Shown here piece after piece: positions 1 to 6,163 of a stretch of DNA of 8,034 nucleotides (positions within the stretch are counted from its first letter, which is position 1; the number at the start of each line of letters is the position of its first letter). The notes beneath the pieces are model-generated. The model saw only the letters and a program-made list of their open reading frames with translations. It was not told where the DNA came from and ran no database searches. Position numbers and translations under genes: made by a program. This stretch comes from an uncultured cyanobacterium (GTDB lineage: Bacteria; Cyanobacteriota; Cyanobacteriia; Pseudanabaenales; Pseudanabaenaceae), in assembly GCA_903819605.1 (NCBI GenBank), contig CAIJEA010000701.1, positions 1-8,034 on the forward strand, written 5' to 3'.

Positions 1-16
1 AGCTGATGACACGAAT

Positions 17-72
17 CCATGACAAACGACAAAAAGGCACGACACGTCGCCTCTTTTTGTCGTTTGTCATGG
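17..72. repeat. Long perfect inverted repeat (20-bp arms, 16-nt loop)
   Basis: The arms at 17-36 and 53-72 are exact reverse complements over 20 bp. Inside the loop, CGAC (40-43) can pair with GTCG (46-49) in the same register. The sequence is a strong stem-loop on either strand. Each strand has a 5-T run within an arm rather than after the stem, so it is not a textbook intrinsic terminator. No gene is visible on its left because the window begins there; it could be the 3' end signal of an unseen plus-strand gene or one more member of the palindrome population in these spacers. Confidence 0.75.
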
Positions 73-107
73 CGATATACAGCAATGTAAGTTTTGCTTA
101 GGACATA

Positions 108-221
108 AAACCCAAATAAATAGGACTTACGCAAAAATGATTTGAAACCCTCATTTAATCGTAGGGGCAATTCATGAATTGCCCCTACATTTCGTTCTTT
201 TGCGTAAACCCAAATAAATAG
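108..221. repeat. 16-bp direct repeat flanking a MITE-like insert
   Basis: The 16-mer AAACCCAAATAAATAG occurs exactly at 108-123 and again at 206-221. A third copy lies in inverse orientation at 243-258 as the right arm of the adjacent hairpin. The two direct copies bracket the palindromic element at 124-207. Read literally, the right-hand copy is the outer arm of the hairpin and the left-hand copy is a duplicate of it, as if the insertion duplicated its target. Sixteen bp would be long for a target-site duplication, so slippage or recombination between palindrome arms is an alternative. Confidence 0.7.
124..207. mobile_element. MITE-like palindromic element, about 84 bp
   Basis: The ends carry a 10-bp inverted repeat: TTACGCAAAA at 127-136 and its reverse complement at 198-207. 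The middle is a perfect 28-bp palindrome at 161-188 with half-site GTAGGGGCAATTCA. The element has no coding capacity and is bracketed by direct repeats. Ends reading GGACTTACGCAAAA and GTAGGGGC-type central palindromes are, from memory, a recurrent motif in cyanobacterial spacers, which fits a non-autonomous element; I cannot name a family or a parent transposase. The exact outer boundary is uncertain by a few bases because the right terminal repeat overlaps the flanking direct repeat at 206-207. Confidence 0.55.
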
Positions 222-258
222 AGGCGGCGCTTTGCGCCGCCTCTATTTATTTGGGTTT
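206..258. repeat. Long hairpin over the clc stop codon (25-bp arms, 3-nt loop)
   Basis: The arms 206-230 and 234-258 are perfect reverse complements around a TTT loop at 231-233, with a GC-rich tip (GGCGGCGC/GCGCCGCC). The right arm contains the last three codons and the stop codon of the CLC gene at 247-258, so the transcript folds across its own translation end. It sits where a terminator for the minus-strand gene should be, but minus-strand sequence beyond the stem (ACGCAAAAG) has no U tract. A 3'-end protective or terminating hairpin is plausible. Its geometry matches the hairpins at 3000-3054 and 5711-5761. Confidence 0.8.
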
Positions 259-2880
259 TGAATTGTGAAAGGTTGATGCTTTTCTAAAAATGATGATCGT
301 TCTGTCACTATTGCGGACGATCGCTTCAGGAATATTACCGTGAACAATCTGTTGCAAAGCTCCTTCATGGCTTGCTCCCAGCATAATTACATCACTTCTC
401 TGTTGATTGGCAAGATCGACGATCGCATCGGCAACCAATTTAGAGCAAATTGGGATCGTACCAACGGAAAATCGAATAGATTTATACAAGAAGTCTGCAT
501 ACTTTTCTAATAGGCTAGATTCGTAATCTTTATCAGCAGGCGAGAAGACATGACATAGATAGATTTCAGGATAGGGAGAAAGCGCAATTAAGGCAGGAAG
601 AAGCATCAACATACTTTCAGTATTTATGCCGCCAGAGATGGGGATCAACCAGCGATCGAAGGTAATATTTGGCTTTTTAAATTCTTGCTTAAATGGATTA
701 AACTTCTGCAAGCGATCGCTAAATTTAACCAGCATCACATCACAATCTGCTTGTTGAATCACCGTATCAACCGTATCCCCCAAAATACGCTCTCGCGAAG
801 CGACATTCCCATTCCCATGCCAGCCAATTAATAGCAGATCGAAATGACGATCGCCTGTGACTTCTATAATCGCTTGGCCAACATCATGGGCAACGCGCAC
901 CTGCGTATGTAAAGAAACTTGTTTACGTGCAGCAGCGTTAGTTGCCCCTTGAAATAACTCTAAACTTGGGGCTAAATCCACTGAGGTCTCAGATAGAGAT
1001 AGATGTTGGGCTAGCGAGATAATATGCAGACATTCTAGTTCATAGTTTCGAGCCTTGGCGATTGCTAGTCCAATTGTAATTAAATAAGGAGCAGTTTGCG
1101 GATTGCTAATAGGAACAAGCAGTCTCCCTTTACCTGTCGCTGTACCACGTTGCTGATAGACAAGATATGATGACTTATTGGTTTGAGAACTAACTCCACG
1201 CAATCGTTTTGCTTGCGCTCGCAAAATATCACTGCGAGTGATAATTCCAACAAGTTTGTGGCGATCGATTACAGGCAGTCGTGAAAGTTTATAATAGGAA
1301 AGCAGATAGAGAACTTGAGAAAGACTTTCTTCAGGACTTACTGTAATCGGCTTTGAGGTCATAATCTTATCTATTGATGTATCACCTGATAACTTTCTTT
1401 CCTGAACCTTGACTAAATCCATTTGCGTGATAATTCCGACTAAAAGCTCATTGGCTACCACAGGAAATCCACGATGGCGCGATTGCGCAAAGGATTGCAT
1501 CGCTTCATTAATACTTAAACGTTCTGGCAGCGTCTCAACCTTACTCTGCATGACATCTGCTGCTCTCAATCCATCCCATAACCCCTCTGTAACAGTTGCT
1601 GTCTGGAGAGAAATTCCCTTGAGTTCTAATAACCTTGTATACAATGACCCAGGAGCATACTTCTCCGCACATAGATAAGCGACAACGCTAGTAATCATCA
1701 ACGGGAGAATAATATTGAAATCCATGGTAATTTCAAAAACTATTACGAAGGCAGTAATTGGAACCTTTGCCACTGCTCCAAAGAAAGCCCCCATTCCCGA
1801 AAGTGCGTAGGTCGCTAAAGTTCCTGTCCCCAACAAGAAATGCTCAAAATTTCCTACCAATGAACCCAGTGCCGCACCTAAGATCAAACTCGGCACAAAT
1901 AATCCTCCAGGGGTCTCGGCGCTACAGGCGATGAGAGTAAGAATAAAACGTACCACAAAGGCTCCTGCGGTAATTTGCCAGTCGGATTGTCCCATTGCTA
2001 AAAACAACTGCAATCCCGAACTATCGCGAAAGTCAATCGGGAGAATCGCAATGACCATTCCAGATAAACAACCTGCGATCGCAATCCGCCAAGATAATCC
2101 CATCCTAAAGGTTTGCCGATTCCATTGGGTAACCGTAATTACGCTGTTGTTAAATAGGGCGGCAAACAATCCCACCAAAAGCCCTAACAATAATAAAAAT
2201 GGAATTTCTTGGGCAGAAAATTGGACTTTGGGAATAACTGGGCTAATGCCTTGACCAGTCAAAATCCGTGAAACTACACCGCCTATAAATGAGGCAAGAA
2301 TTGCTGTTCCCAAGGTCAAACTAGAAACATCGTGCAGCAGTTCTTCGATCACAAATAACACACCTGCGATCGGCGCATTAAATCCTGCGGCAAGTCCTGC
2401 GGCGGCTCCTGCGGCAATCAGTTGACGCTGATATTCAGGCGAATTAGGAATCCACTGGCTAAACTGCCCTGCGATCGCTGCCCCAATCTGAACTGTTGGA
2501 CCCTGACGACCAAGTGCTAGTCCTGACCCAAGTGCTAAGATGGTGCTAGCTAGCTTAACTACAGCGACACGCAGATTTAGAGCAATGGGAACATAACCAA
2601 GGGCGGCTTTGACTTGGGGAATTCCACTTCCAGATGCCTCAGTTGCAAACTTCTCAATCAAAAATCCTGATAAAAAGCCCCCGATCAAGCCAATCATTGG
2701 TAATGCAATCCAAGCTGGCATTTCATGAGCAATTTGGACGCGCCATCCTCCTAACCAACCGATTCCCTGCTTAAGTATGACAGCAGCTAAACCAGCTACT
2801 AAACCAATTAGACACGCTTCAAAAATGGCTAGTCGTTTTGGATTTAACCATTTATGCAGCTTGGGTATTCTTGAAGCCAT
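247..2880 (-). CDS. CLC-family chloride channel/transporter with CBS pair and two C-terminal USP domains
   Basis: Membrane anion transporter of the CLC family, 877 aa. The transmembrane CLC core spans about residues 15-415. It shows GSGIP (84-88), the GRxGP loop (124-128), IEE (178-180, aligning with the internal proton glutamate E203 of E. coli ClcA), GGLFVP (325-330) and a late tyrosine (Y414, in SLYTRLL) aligning with ClcA Y445. Two CBS domains follow (about 440-492 and 503-557, each ending in VGIIT plus an Asp), then two USP-like domains (about 585-720 and 742-867). CBS and USP domains usually bind adenine nucleotides, suggesting energy-state gating. The first USP glycine motif is degenerate and the second looks non-canonical. 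Oddity: the external gating glutamate of GREGP is glutamine here (Q126, codon CAG). The only nearby start is the ATG at 2880; no Shine-Dalgarno is visible. It is transcribed alone. The family call is firm; ion and coupling are inferred. Confidence 0.95.
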   Translation of the reverse strand: MASRIPKLHKWLNPKRLAIFEACLIGLVAGLAAVILKQGIGWLGGWRVQIAHEMPAWIALPMIGLIGGFLSGFLIEKFATEASGSGIPQVKAALGYVPIALNLRVAVVKLASTILALGSGLALGRQGPTVQIGAAIAGQFSQWIPNSPEYQRQLIAAGAAAGLAAGFNAPIAGVLFVIEELLHDVSSLTLGTAILASFIGGVVSRILTGQGISPVIPKVQFSAQEIPFLLLLGLLVGLFAALFNNSVITVTQWNRQTFRMGLSWRIAIAGCLSGMVIAILPIDFRDSSGLQLFLAMGQSDWQITAGAFVVRFILTLIACSAETPGGLFVPSLILGAALGSLVGNFEHFLLGTGTLATYALSGMGAFFGAVAKVPITAFVIVFEITMDFNIILPLMITSVVAYLCAEKYAPGSLYTRLLELKGISLQTATVTEGLWDGLRAADVMQSKVETLPERLSINEAMQSFAQSRHRGFPVVANELLVGIITQMDLVKVQERKLSGDTSIDKIMTSKPITVSPEESLSQVLYLLSYYKLSRLPVIDRHKLVGIITRSDILRAQAKRLRGVSSQTNKSSYLVYQQRGTATGKGRLLVPISNPQTAPYLITIGLAIAKARNYELECLHIISLAQHLSLSETSVDLAPSLELFQGATNAAARKQVSLHTQVRVAHDVGQAIIEVTGDRHFDLLLIGWHGNGNVASRERILGDTVDTVIQQADCDVMLVKFSDRLQKFNPFKQEFKKPNITFDRWLIPISGGINTESMLMLLPALIALSPYPEIYLCHVFSPADKDYESSLLEKYADFLYKSIRFSVGTIPICSKLVADAIVDLANQQRSDVIMLGASHEGALQQIVHGNIPEAIVRNSDRTIIIFRKASTFHNSKPK

Positions 2881-2898
2881 AAAAAAATACTGAGTCTT

Positions 2899-2928
2899 GC
2901 TATAAAACTCATTACATCAAATACTCAA
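2899..2928 (-). promoter_or_regulatory. Possible sigma70-type promoter for the CLC gene
   Basis: On the minus strand, TTGAGT (2923-2928) is followed after 18 bp by TATAGC (2899-2904), about 20 bp ahead of the ATG. The hexamers are imperfect and the spacer is slightly long. Position is the main support: it lies between the upstream hairpin and the start codon, in the only spacer available. An imperfect inverted repeat just upstream (CGACAAAGAG at 2939-2948 against CTCTTGTCG at 2974-2982) could be a regulator site, but I cannot assign one. No fluoride riboswitch-like motif was seen in this leader. Confidence 0.35.
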
Positions 2929-2999
2929 GTAGTTTAACCGACAAAGAGTGATCGACAAAACTGCTATTCACAGCTCTTGTCGCTTGTTGGAATAAAATC

Positions 3000-3054
3000 A
3001 AGACCCAGGAAGAGAATGGTGGCGCGAAGCGCCGCCATTCTCTTCTTGGGTCTT
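3000..3054 (-). terminator. Long hairpin terminator after the DUF1800-DUF1501 pair
   Basis: Arms 3000-3025 and 3029-3054 pair over 26 positions (24 Watson-Crick, two G-T) around a GAA loop, giving the very stable GCGAAGC tip. It begins 30 bp beyond the DUF1501 stop codon. On the minus strand the stem is followed by GATTTTATT, a T-rich tail suitable for intrinsic termination. It also insulates the CLC promoter. It belongs to the same structural family as 206-258 and 5711-5761, so it may be a repeat recruited as a terminator. Confidence 0.7.
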
Positions 3055-3084
3055 ATGACCTAATACATTTAGCGGCAGCGATCG

Positions 3085-4233
3085 CTACAGAAAGCCAACG
3101 TTAGCAAAATCTTGTCCTAAAACTCCTTTAGGATCTACATTTTCCCACTTGCTTAAAATTTCAGAATAAATACTCCGAAAGTCAACGACAACGGGCAAAT
3201 TATTATTTACCAAACTATCTAACTTAGGATCGCCTCCATAAAATCCTCCCCTCACATCCCCCAAAAGGATCACTGGTCCCGCAGTACCATGATCGGTTCC
3301 ACCATTCCCATTTTGGGCAGGTCTACGCCCAAACTCACTTTGCACCATGATCAGTACATTTTTATCCATTCCTCTTGCCTTAATATCACGATTGAGAGCA
3401 GCCAAGCCCGATCCTAGCTGTTCTAAAAGTCGCTTCTGATTCGGCGCTTGGCGAGTATGAGTATCCCATCCACCTATCGCCATGTACAAAACTTTTGGAT
3501 TAGATTCTAATAATCTTCCCAACAAAGCAAACTGTCTGCCAATCGGCGTAGGAGCATAGCCATTATTCGCAATCCGTTGATTTAAATCCTTGCTAAGTTG
3601 TTTGATCGCATCTTCACTCTCTAACACAGTACGGCGGACGGTCTCCGCAATAGGATTAGACTGTGGAATTTGATACTGGGCTTGAATTGCTTGACCTAAA
3701 TTGCCTTTGCTCTTTACACCTAGTCCTAGTGATAGTTGTAAAAAGCGATCGCCTTTATCGCCAGTTAGAGCTAAAGGATATTCCTCACCCAAAAAGACGG
3801 CTTCTGCTGCCTTCGAGTTTGCAGATTCCAAATACCTAGCAAGCCAACCTGTATCAGTAGCTCCCTGAGGTCTTGCACTTTGCCAAATATCCTTTGAGCG
3901 AAAGTGAGATAAGTTGGGATTGGGATAGCTGACGTTTTGAACGATCGCTAAGCGATTGCTATCTAATATCGGTTTTAGATCCTTTAAAGCAGGATGAAAC
4001 GCCACTGTAGAAGTTACAGGAATACCATCTTTAATTCCCAATGTAGGACGCAGGCGAAGATAATTGGAATCCTTGTAAGGAATGAAAGTATTCAATCCAT
4101 CATTACCTCCAGCAAGTTCAATCACAATCAGAGTTTTCTGATTTTTGTTGGCACTACTAGCACCAAAGGCTGGATTGACGATAGCCATCAGTGCTGCGCC
4201 AGAAGCAGTAATAAGAAAGTCACGTCTTTTCAT
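3085..4233 (-). CDS. DUF1501 protein with Tat signal peptide
   Basis: Exported protein of unknown function, 382 aa, near full family length. The N-terminus has a twin-arginine signal: KRRDFLI (2-8), a hydrophobic stretch (9-20), and an Ala-rich cleavage region around 22-27, so it should cross the membrane folded. The family body shows ELAGGNDGLNTF (39-50), SHFRSKDIWQSA (109-120), GGWDTH (254-259), SEFGRR (299-304) and GTDHG (312-316). The Asp/His placement resembles the alkaline phosphatase/sulfatase superfamily, so a metal-dependent hydrolase fold is plausible; that is inference, not a demonstrated activity. It is the second gene of a pair, 13 bp after the DUF1800 gene, with a Shine-Dalgarno that overlaps the upstream stop. 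The stop codon overlaps a HIP1 octamer at 3078-3085. Family call is strong; function is unknown. Confidence 0.95.
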   Translation of the reverse strand: MKRRDFLITASGAALMAIVNPAFGASSANKNQKTLIVIELAGGNDGLNTFIPYKDSNYLRLRPTLGIKDGIPVTSTVAFHPALKDLKPILDSNRLAIVQNVSYPNPNLSHFRSKDIWQSARPQGATDTGWLARYLESANSKAAEAVFLGEEYPLALTGDKGDRFLQLSLGLGVKSKGNLGQAIQAQYQIPQSNPIAETVRRTVLESEDAIKQLSKDLNQRIANNGYAPTPIGRQFALLGRLLESNPKVLYMAIGGWDTHTRQAPNQKRLLEQLGSGLAALNRDIKARGMDKNVLIMVQSEFGRRPAQNGNGGTDHGTAGPVILLGDVRGGFYGGDPKLDSLVNNNLPVVVDFRSIYSEILSKWENVDPKGVLGQDFANVGFL

Positions 4234-4244
4234 AGATTTATGAT

Positions 4245-4248
4245 TCCT
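4245..4248 (-). promoter_or_regulatory. Shine-Dalgarno for DUF1501, overlapping the DUF1800 stop
   Basis: On the minus strand the junction reads TTAGGAATCATAAATCTATG. The TAG stop of the DUF1800 gene (4247-4249) is part of TAGGA, whose AGGA (4245-4248) lies 11 nt before the DUF1501 ATG. The spacing is slightly long but the overlap suggests translational coupling. It is the clearest ribosome-binding site in the window, since the other genes show no obvious one. Confidence 0.5.
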
Positions 4249-5488
4249 AAGCTAGTTGATAGGTGGGAGAAGATAAAATCAGGGAAGTACACTCGCGAAT
4301 AGATAAACCTTGAAAGGATTTTAATAATGAGGGTTCAGCATTTCCATCTAATAAAAGATGGACTAATTCTTTAGTAGTAAGGTTTTTGGGATCGTAATCA
4401 AATCCGCCGTCATCTCCGTATTCTTGGGTCATCTGTTGAGCCAGATTCAACCTTGTTAGCAAAGAAGGAGCCGTAAGCCATCCCTGATCGTCCATCCAAC
4501 CCTTAACTGATGGCGCATTGTAGGGAACCTGCCCCATCGATCGCAATCCACCGATAACTTTGACTTTATCAGCCGTGATTTCTAACTGCCGCAATGAGCC
4601 AATCATAAAATAAATAGGATTCTTCAAATGACTGCGATAGGCTTTAGCACTGTAAAATTCGGGACTAGTGAATACGGCTTCCACCACTGCTCTGATACTG
4701 CGACCGTTATTTTTGTAAACCATTGCTAGGCGATCGACGATCTCTGGTTCGGGATTTGGATAAACAAAAGAACTCCAAAGTTTATAGCCAATAGTTCTAG
4801 CGGTACTGGGATGATTAGCTAAAATATCCACCACGTCTTCGGCTTTAAAATCTCCTTTTTTACCTAAATAGGTCTTAGTACTTGCATCGTGACGACGGGG
4901 CACAAATATTGACTCGGCAATTCCCTTGGTGCGATCGAACTTATTTGTCCATCCAGTTAATGCTCTTGCACCTTCTTGGATATCTTTTTCGCTGTACTGT
5001 CCCCGTCCGATGGTAAATAGCTCCATCACTTCACGGCTATAATTTTCGTTAATTTTACCTGATCGATTTTGATCGTTGTCTAAGTAAGCGAGCATTGCGG
5101 GGCTAGTAGTCACATTCCACAATAAATCTCGAAAATCCCCCAGAGCATATTTCCGTAGCCGCGCCTCATAGTCAGTAAGCAGTTGACGATATACAACTTT
5201 TTTAGTTGATACCACAAAGTGATCTCGCCAAAAATTGGTCATTTTCTCATGTAACGGATTAGGGGCGGCGATCGCTTGAGTAACTAACCAATCGTTAAAC
5301 TTTAATTCTTGATTGCGGCGCTCTACACCTTTTTCGGCACTTCCCAAGTTTGGGACATCAATTATCGGTTGCTCATGCAACCATTTCCCCAACAGATCTG
5401 TGCTGCTAATAGCACTATTTAATTCGGTTAAGGTACTGCCAAAACTGGCTCTCCGCATGAAATGTGCTTTCTGTACTGAGACATCCAT
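4247..5488 (-). CDS. DUF1800 domain protein, no signal peptide
   Basis: Protein of unknown function, 413 aa, first gene of the DUF1800-DUF1501 pair. Family landmarks run the whole length: FMRRASFG (10-17), LHEKMTNFWRDHF (79-91), PAMLAYLDN (130-138), NENYSREVMELFTIG (147-161), ALTGW (176-180), SPEFYS (275-280) and a late Asn-Ala-Pro-Ser/GW segment (324-337). The pairing with DUF1501 is widespread in bacteria and implies a shared complex or pathway. The family opening (HFMRRASFG) is only nine residues from the ATG, and an in-frame TGA lies 15 bp upstream (5504-5506), so there is no room for a signal peptide. It is therefore predicted to be cytoplasmic or carried out with its partner. No Shine-Dalgarno is evident. 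The identity is firm, the function unknown. Confidence 0.94.
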   Translation of the reverse strand: MDVSVQKAHFMRRASFGSTLTELNSAISSTDLLGKWLHEQPIIDVPNLGSAEKGVERRNQELKFNDWLVTQAIAAPNPLHEKMTNFWRDHFVVSTKKVVYRQLLTDYEARLRKYALGDFRDLLWNVTTSPAMLAYLDNDQNRSGKINENYSREVMELFTIGRGQYSEKDIQEGARALTGWTNKFDRTKGIAESIFVPRRHDASTKTYLGKKGDFKAEDVVDILANHPSTARTIGYKLWSSFVYPNPEPEIVDRLAMVYKNNGRSIRAVVEAVFTSPEFYSAKAYRSHLKNPIYFMIGSLRQLEITADKVKVIGGLRSMGQVPYNAPSVKGWMDDQGWLTAPSLLTRLNLAQQMTQEYGDDGGFDYDPKNLTTKELVHLLLDGNAEPSLLKSFQGLSIRECTSLILSSPTYQLA

Positions 5489-5566
5489 AGTTTTTTCAAC
5501 TAATCAACGAATATTTAGACTCATCGCGATCGCAATAGGTTCATTTTTAGCATTACTAATTTGATA

Positions 5567-5659
5567 TATAGCAATCCTAAATGAGTCATGAGAAATAAAA
5601 GCCTATAACAATGGGCTTAAGCCCATTGCCTTTTTCACATACGATTTAGGATTTCTATA
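5567..5659. mobile_element. MITE-like element with 16-bp terminal inverted repeats, 93 bp
   Basis: The ends TATAGCAATCCTAAAT (5567-5582) and 5644-5659 are inverted repeats matching at 15 of 16 positions. The centre contains a perfect 20-bp palindrome CAATGGGCTTAAGCCCATTG (5609-5628). There is no coding capacity. Ends of the form TATAGCAATCCTAAAT recur, from memory, in cyanobacterial spacers, consistent with a non-autonomous transposable repeat. It differs in sequence from the element at 124-207 but shares the design of terminal repeats around a central palindrome. No clear target-site duplication is visible. Confidence 0.55.
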
Positions 5660-5685
5660 GTTAACCAAATAATTTCTATGTATTA

Positions 5686-5700
5686 CAGCGCTTTGCGCTG
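5686..5700. repeat. Short GC-rich palindrome with TTT loop
   Basis: CAGCGC (5686-5691) pairs perfectly with GCGCTG (5695-5700) around TTT. The core GCGCTTTGCGC is identical to the tip of the hairpin at 206-258, so this looks like the bare tip of the same family without its long arms. It lies 10 bp from the full-length member at 5711-5761. Confidence 0.55.
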
Positions 5701-5710
5701 ACTTAAAATC

Positions 5711-5761
5711 CAGAAATATTTTTGAAAGCGGAGCGAAGCGCTGCTTTCAAAAATATTTCTG
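5711..5761. repeat. Long hairpin, third family member (19-bp perfect outer stem, GAA loop)
   Basis: The outer arms 5711-5729 and 5743-5761 are perfect over 19 bp. In the same register the tip adds G-T, G-C, one A/G mismatch, G-C and C-G, closing on a GAA loop at 5735-5737. Arm length (25 nt) and 3-nt loop match the hairpins at 206-258 and 3000-3054, and the GCGAAGC tip is the same as in the latter. It lies between two divergent gene starts, so it is not the terminator of either flanking gene. It could insulate the two promoters or simply be an interspersed repeat. Confidence 0.7.
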
Positions 5762-6163
5762 TACTACTCAAAGCCTCAATAGGCTGTATTACAAATGTAT
5801 TTTTGTTCACAACTTTTGCAATCTACTTATAAATCTTTATTAGATATCACTTCAGATTACCGAATAAATTATGGATAGAAGCGAATTTAGTGCGATTTAT
5901 ACATAATTTTAATATGATTCAAGCTAGCTTATAAGCTGAAGTAAATCATTAATATAGAAGCCATAAATGATTTATGATTCTCTAAGTTTGTTAAATAGAA
6001 AAGCTAAAGTGTACGCTCTTTAACGATTCATTTAGCATTCCCATGCACCTATCTATTATTAGTTAGAATTGTTACTGAAATTAACTTTTTTAAGCTCATA
6101 AAGGTTTAATCTATTAAGGTAGGTATTTGACTTTGCGTTTACTTCTACTATTTGCACCTCAAA
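5762..6163. other. AT-rich non-coding region upstream of fecR
   Basis: About 400 bp with no credible gene on either strand. It is AT-rich and full of short dyads: AGCCT/AGGCT (5772-5785), AAGCTAGCTT (5921-5930) and the larger pair at 5942-5976. It must hold the FecR-CHASE2 promoter, but I see no convincing -35/-10 pair: TTGACT (6127-6132) has only poorly spaced -10 candidates. AAGGTAGG (6116-6123) is Shine-Dalgarno-like but about 40 bp too far from the ATG. The length is generous for one promoter, leaving room for an unrecognised small RNA or leader. Confidence 0.4.
5942..5976. promoter_or_regulatory. Operator-like dyad upstream of fecR
   Basis: TAAATCATT (5942-5950) is repeated as its exact reverse complement at 5966-5974. 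The second copy sits inside a 15-bp palindrome, CATAAAT-G-ATTTATG (5962-5976). The arrangement resembles a paired binding site for a dimeric regulator or an RNA hairpin in a long leader. I do not recognise the regulator, and AT-rich DNA produces such dyads by chance, so confidence is low. Confidence 0.25.

Noticed and set aside
108..258. Repeated 16-mers as a CRISPR array
   Set aside because: There are only two direct copies plus one inverted, spaced by a palindromic element. There are no regular spacers and no cas genes.
1409..2254. Plus-strand open frames at 1409-1678 and 1931-2254
   Set aside because: They lie antisense inside the CLC gene, whose conserved motifs run through both stretches. 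Their translations show no domain.
2881..2999. Fluoride riboswitch ahead of the CLC gene
   Set aside because: Some CLC genes have one, but no crcB-type motif or pseudoknot-like pairing is visible on the minus strand, and the protein is not the fluoride-specific CLC type by its motifs.
3994..4302. Plus-strand open frame across the DUF1501/DUF1800 junction
   Set aside because: Antisense to two well-supported genes, with a low-complexity translation and no recognisable motif.
5313..5564. Plus-strand open frame over the DUF1800 start
   Set aside because: Mostly antisense to the conserved DUF1800 N-terminus. The tail is hydrophobic by chance and there is no ribosome-binding site.
5781..5800. NtcA-type site in TGTATTACAAATGTA
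   Set aside because: It does not match the GTA-N8-TAC pattern.
6152..6163. TTG at 6152 as the fecR start
   Set aside because: It adds only four residues, has no Shine-Dalgarno, and the ATG at 6164 already gives a complete signal peptide.
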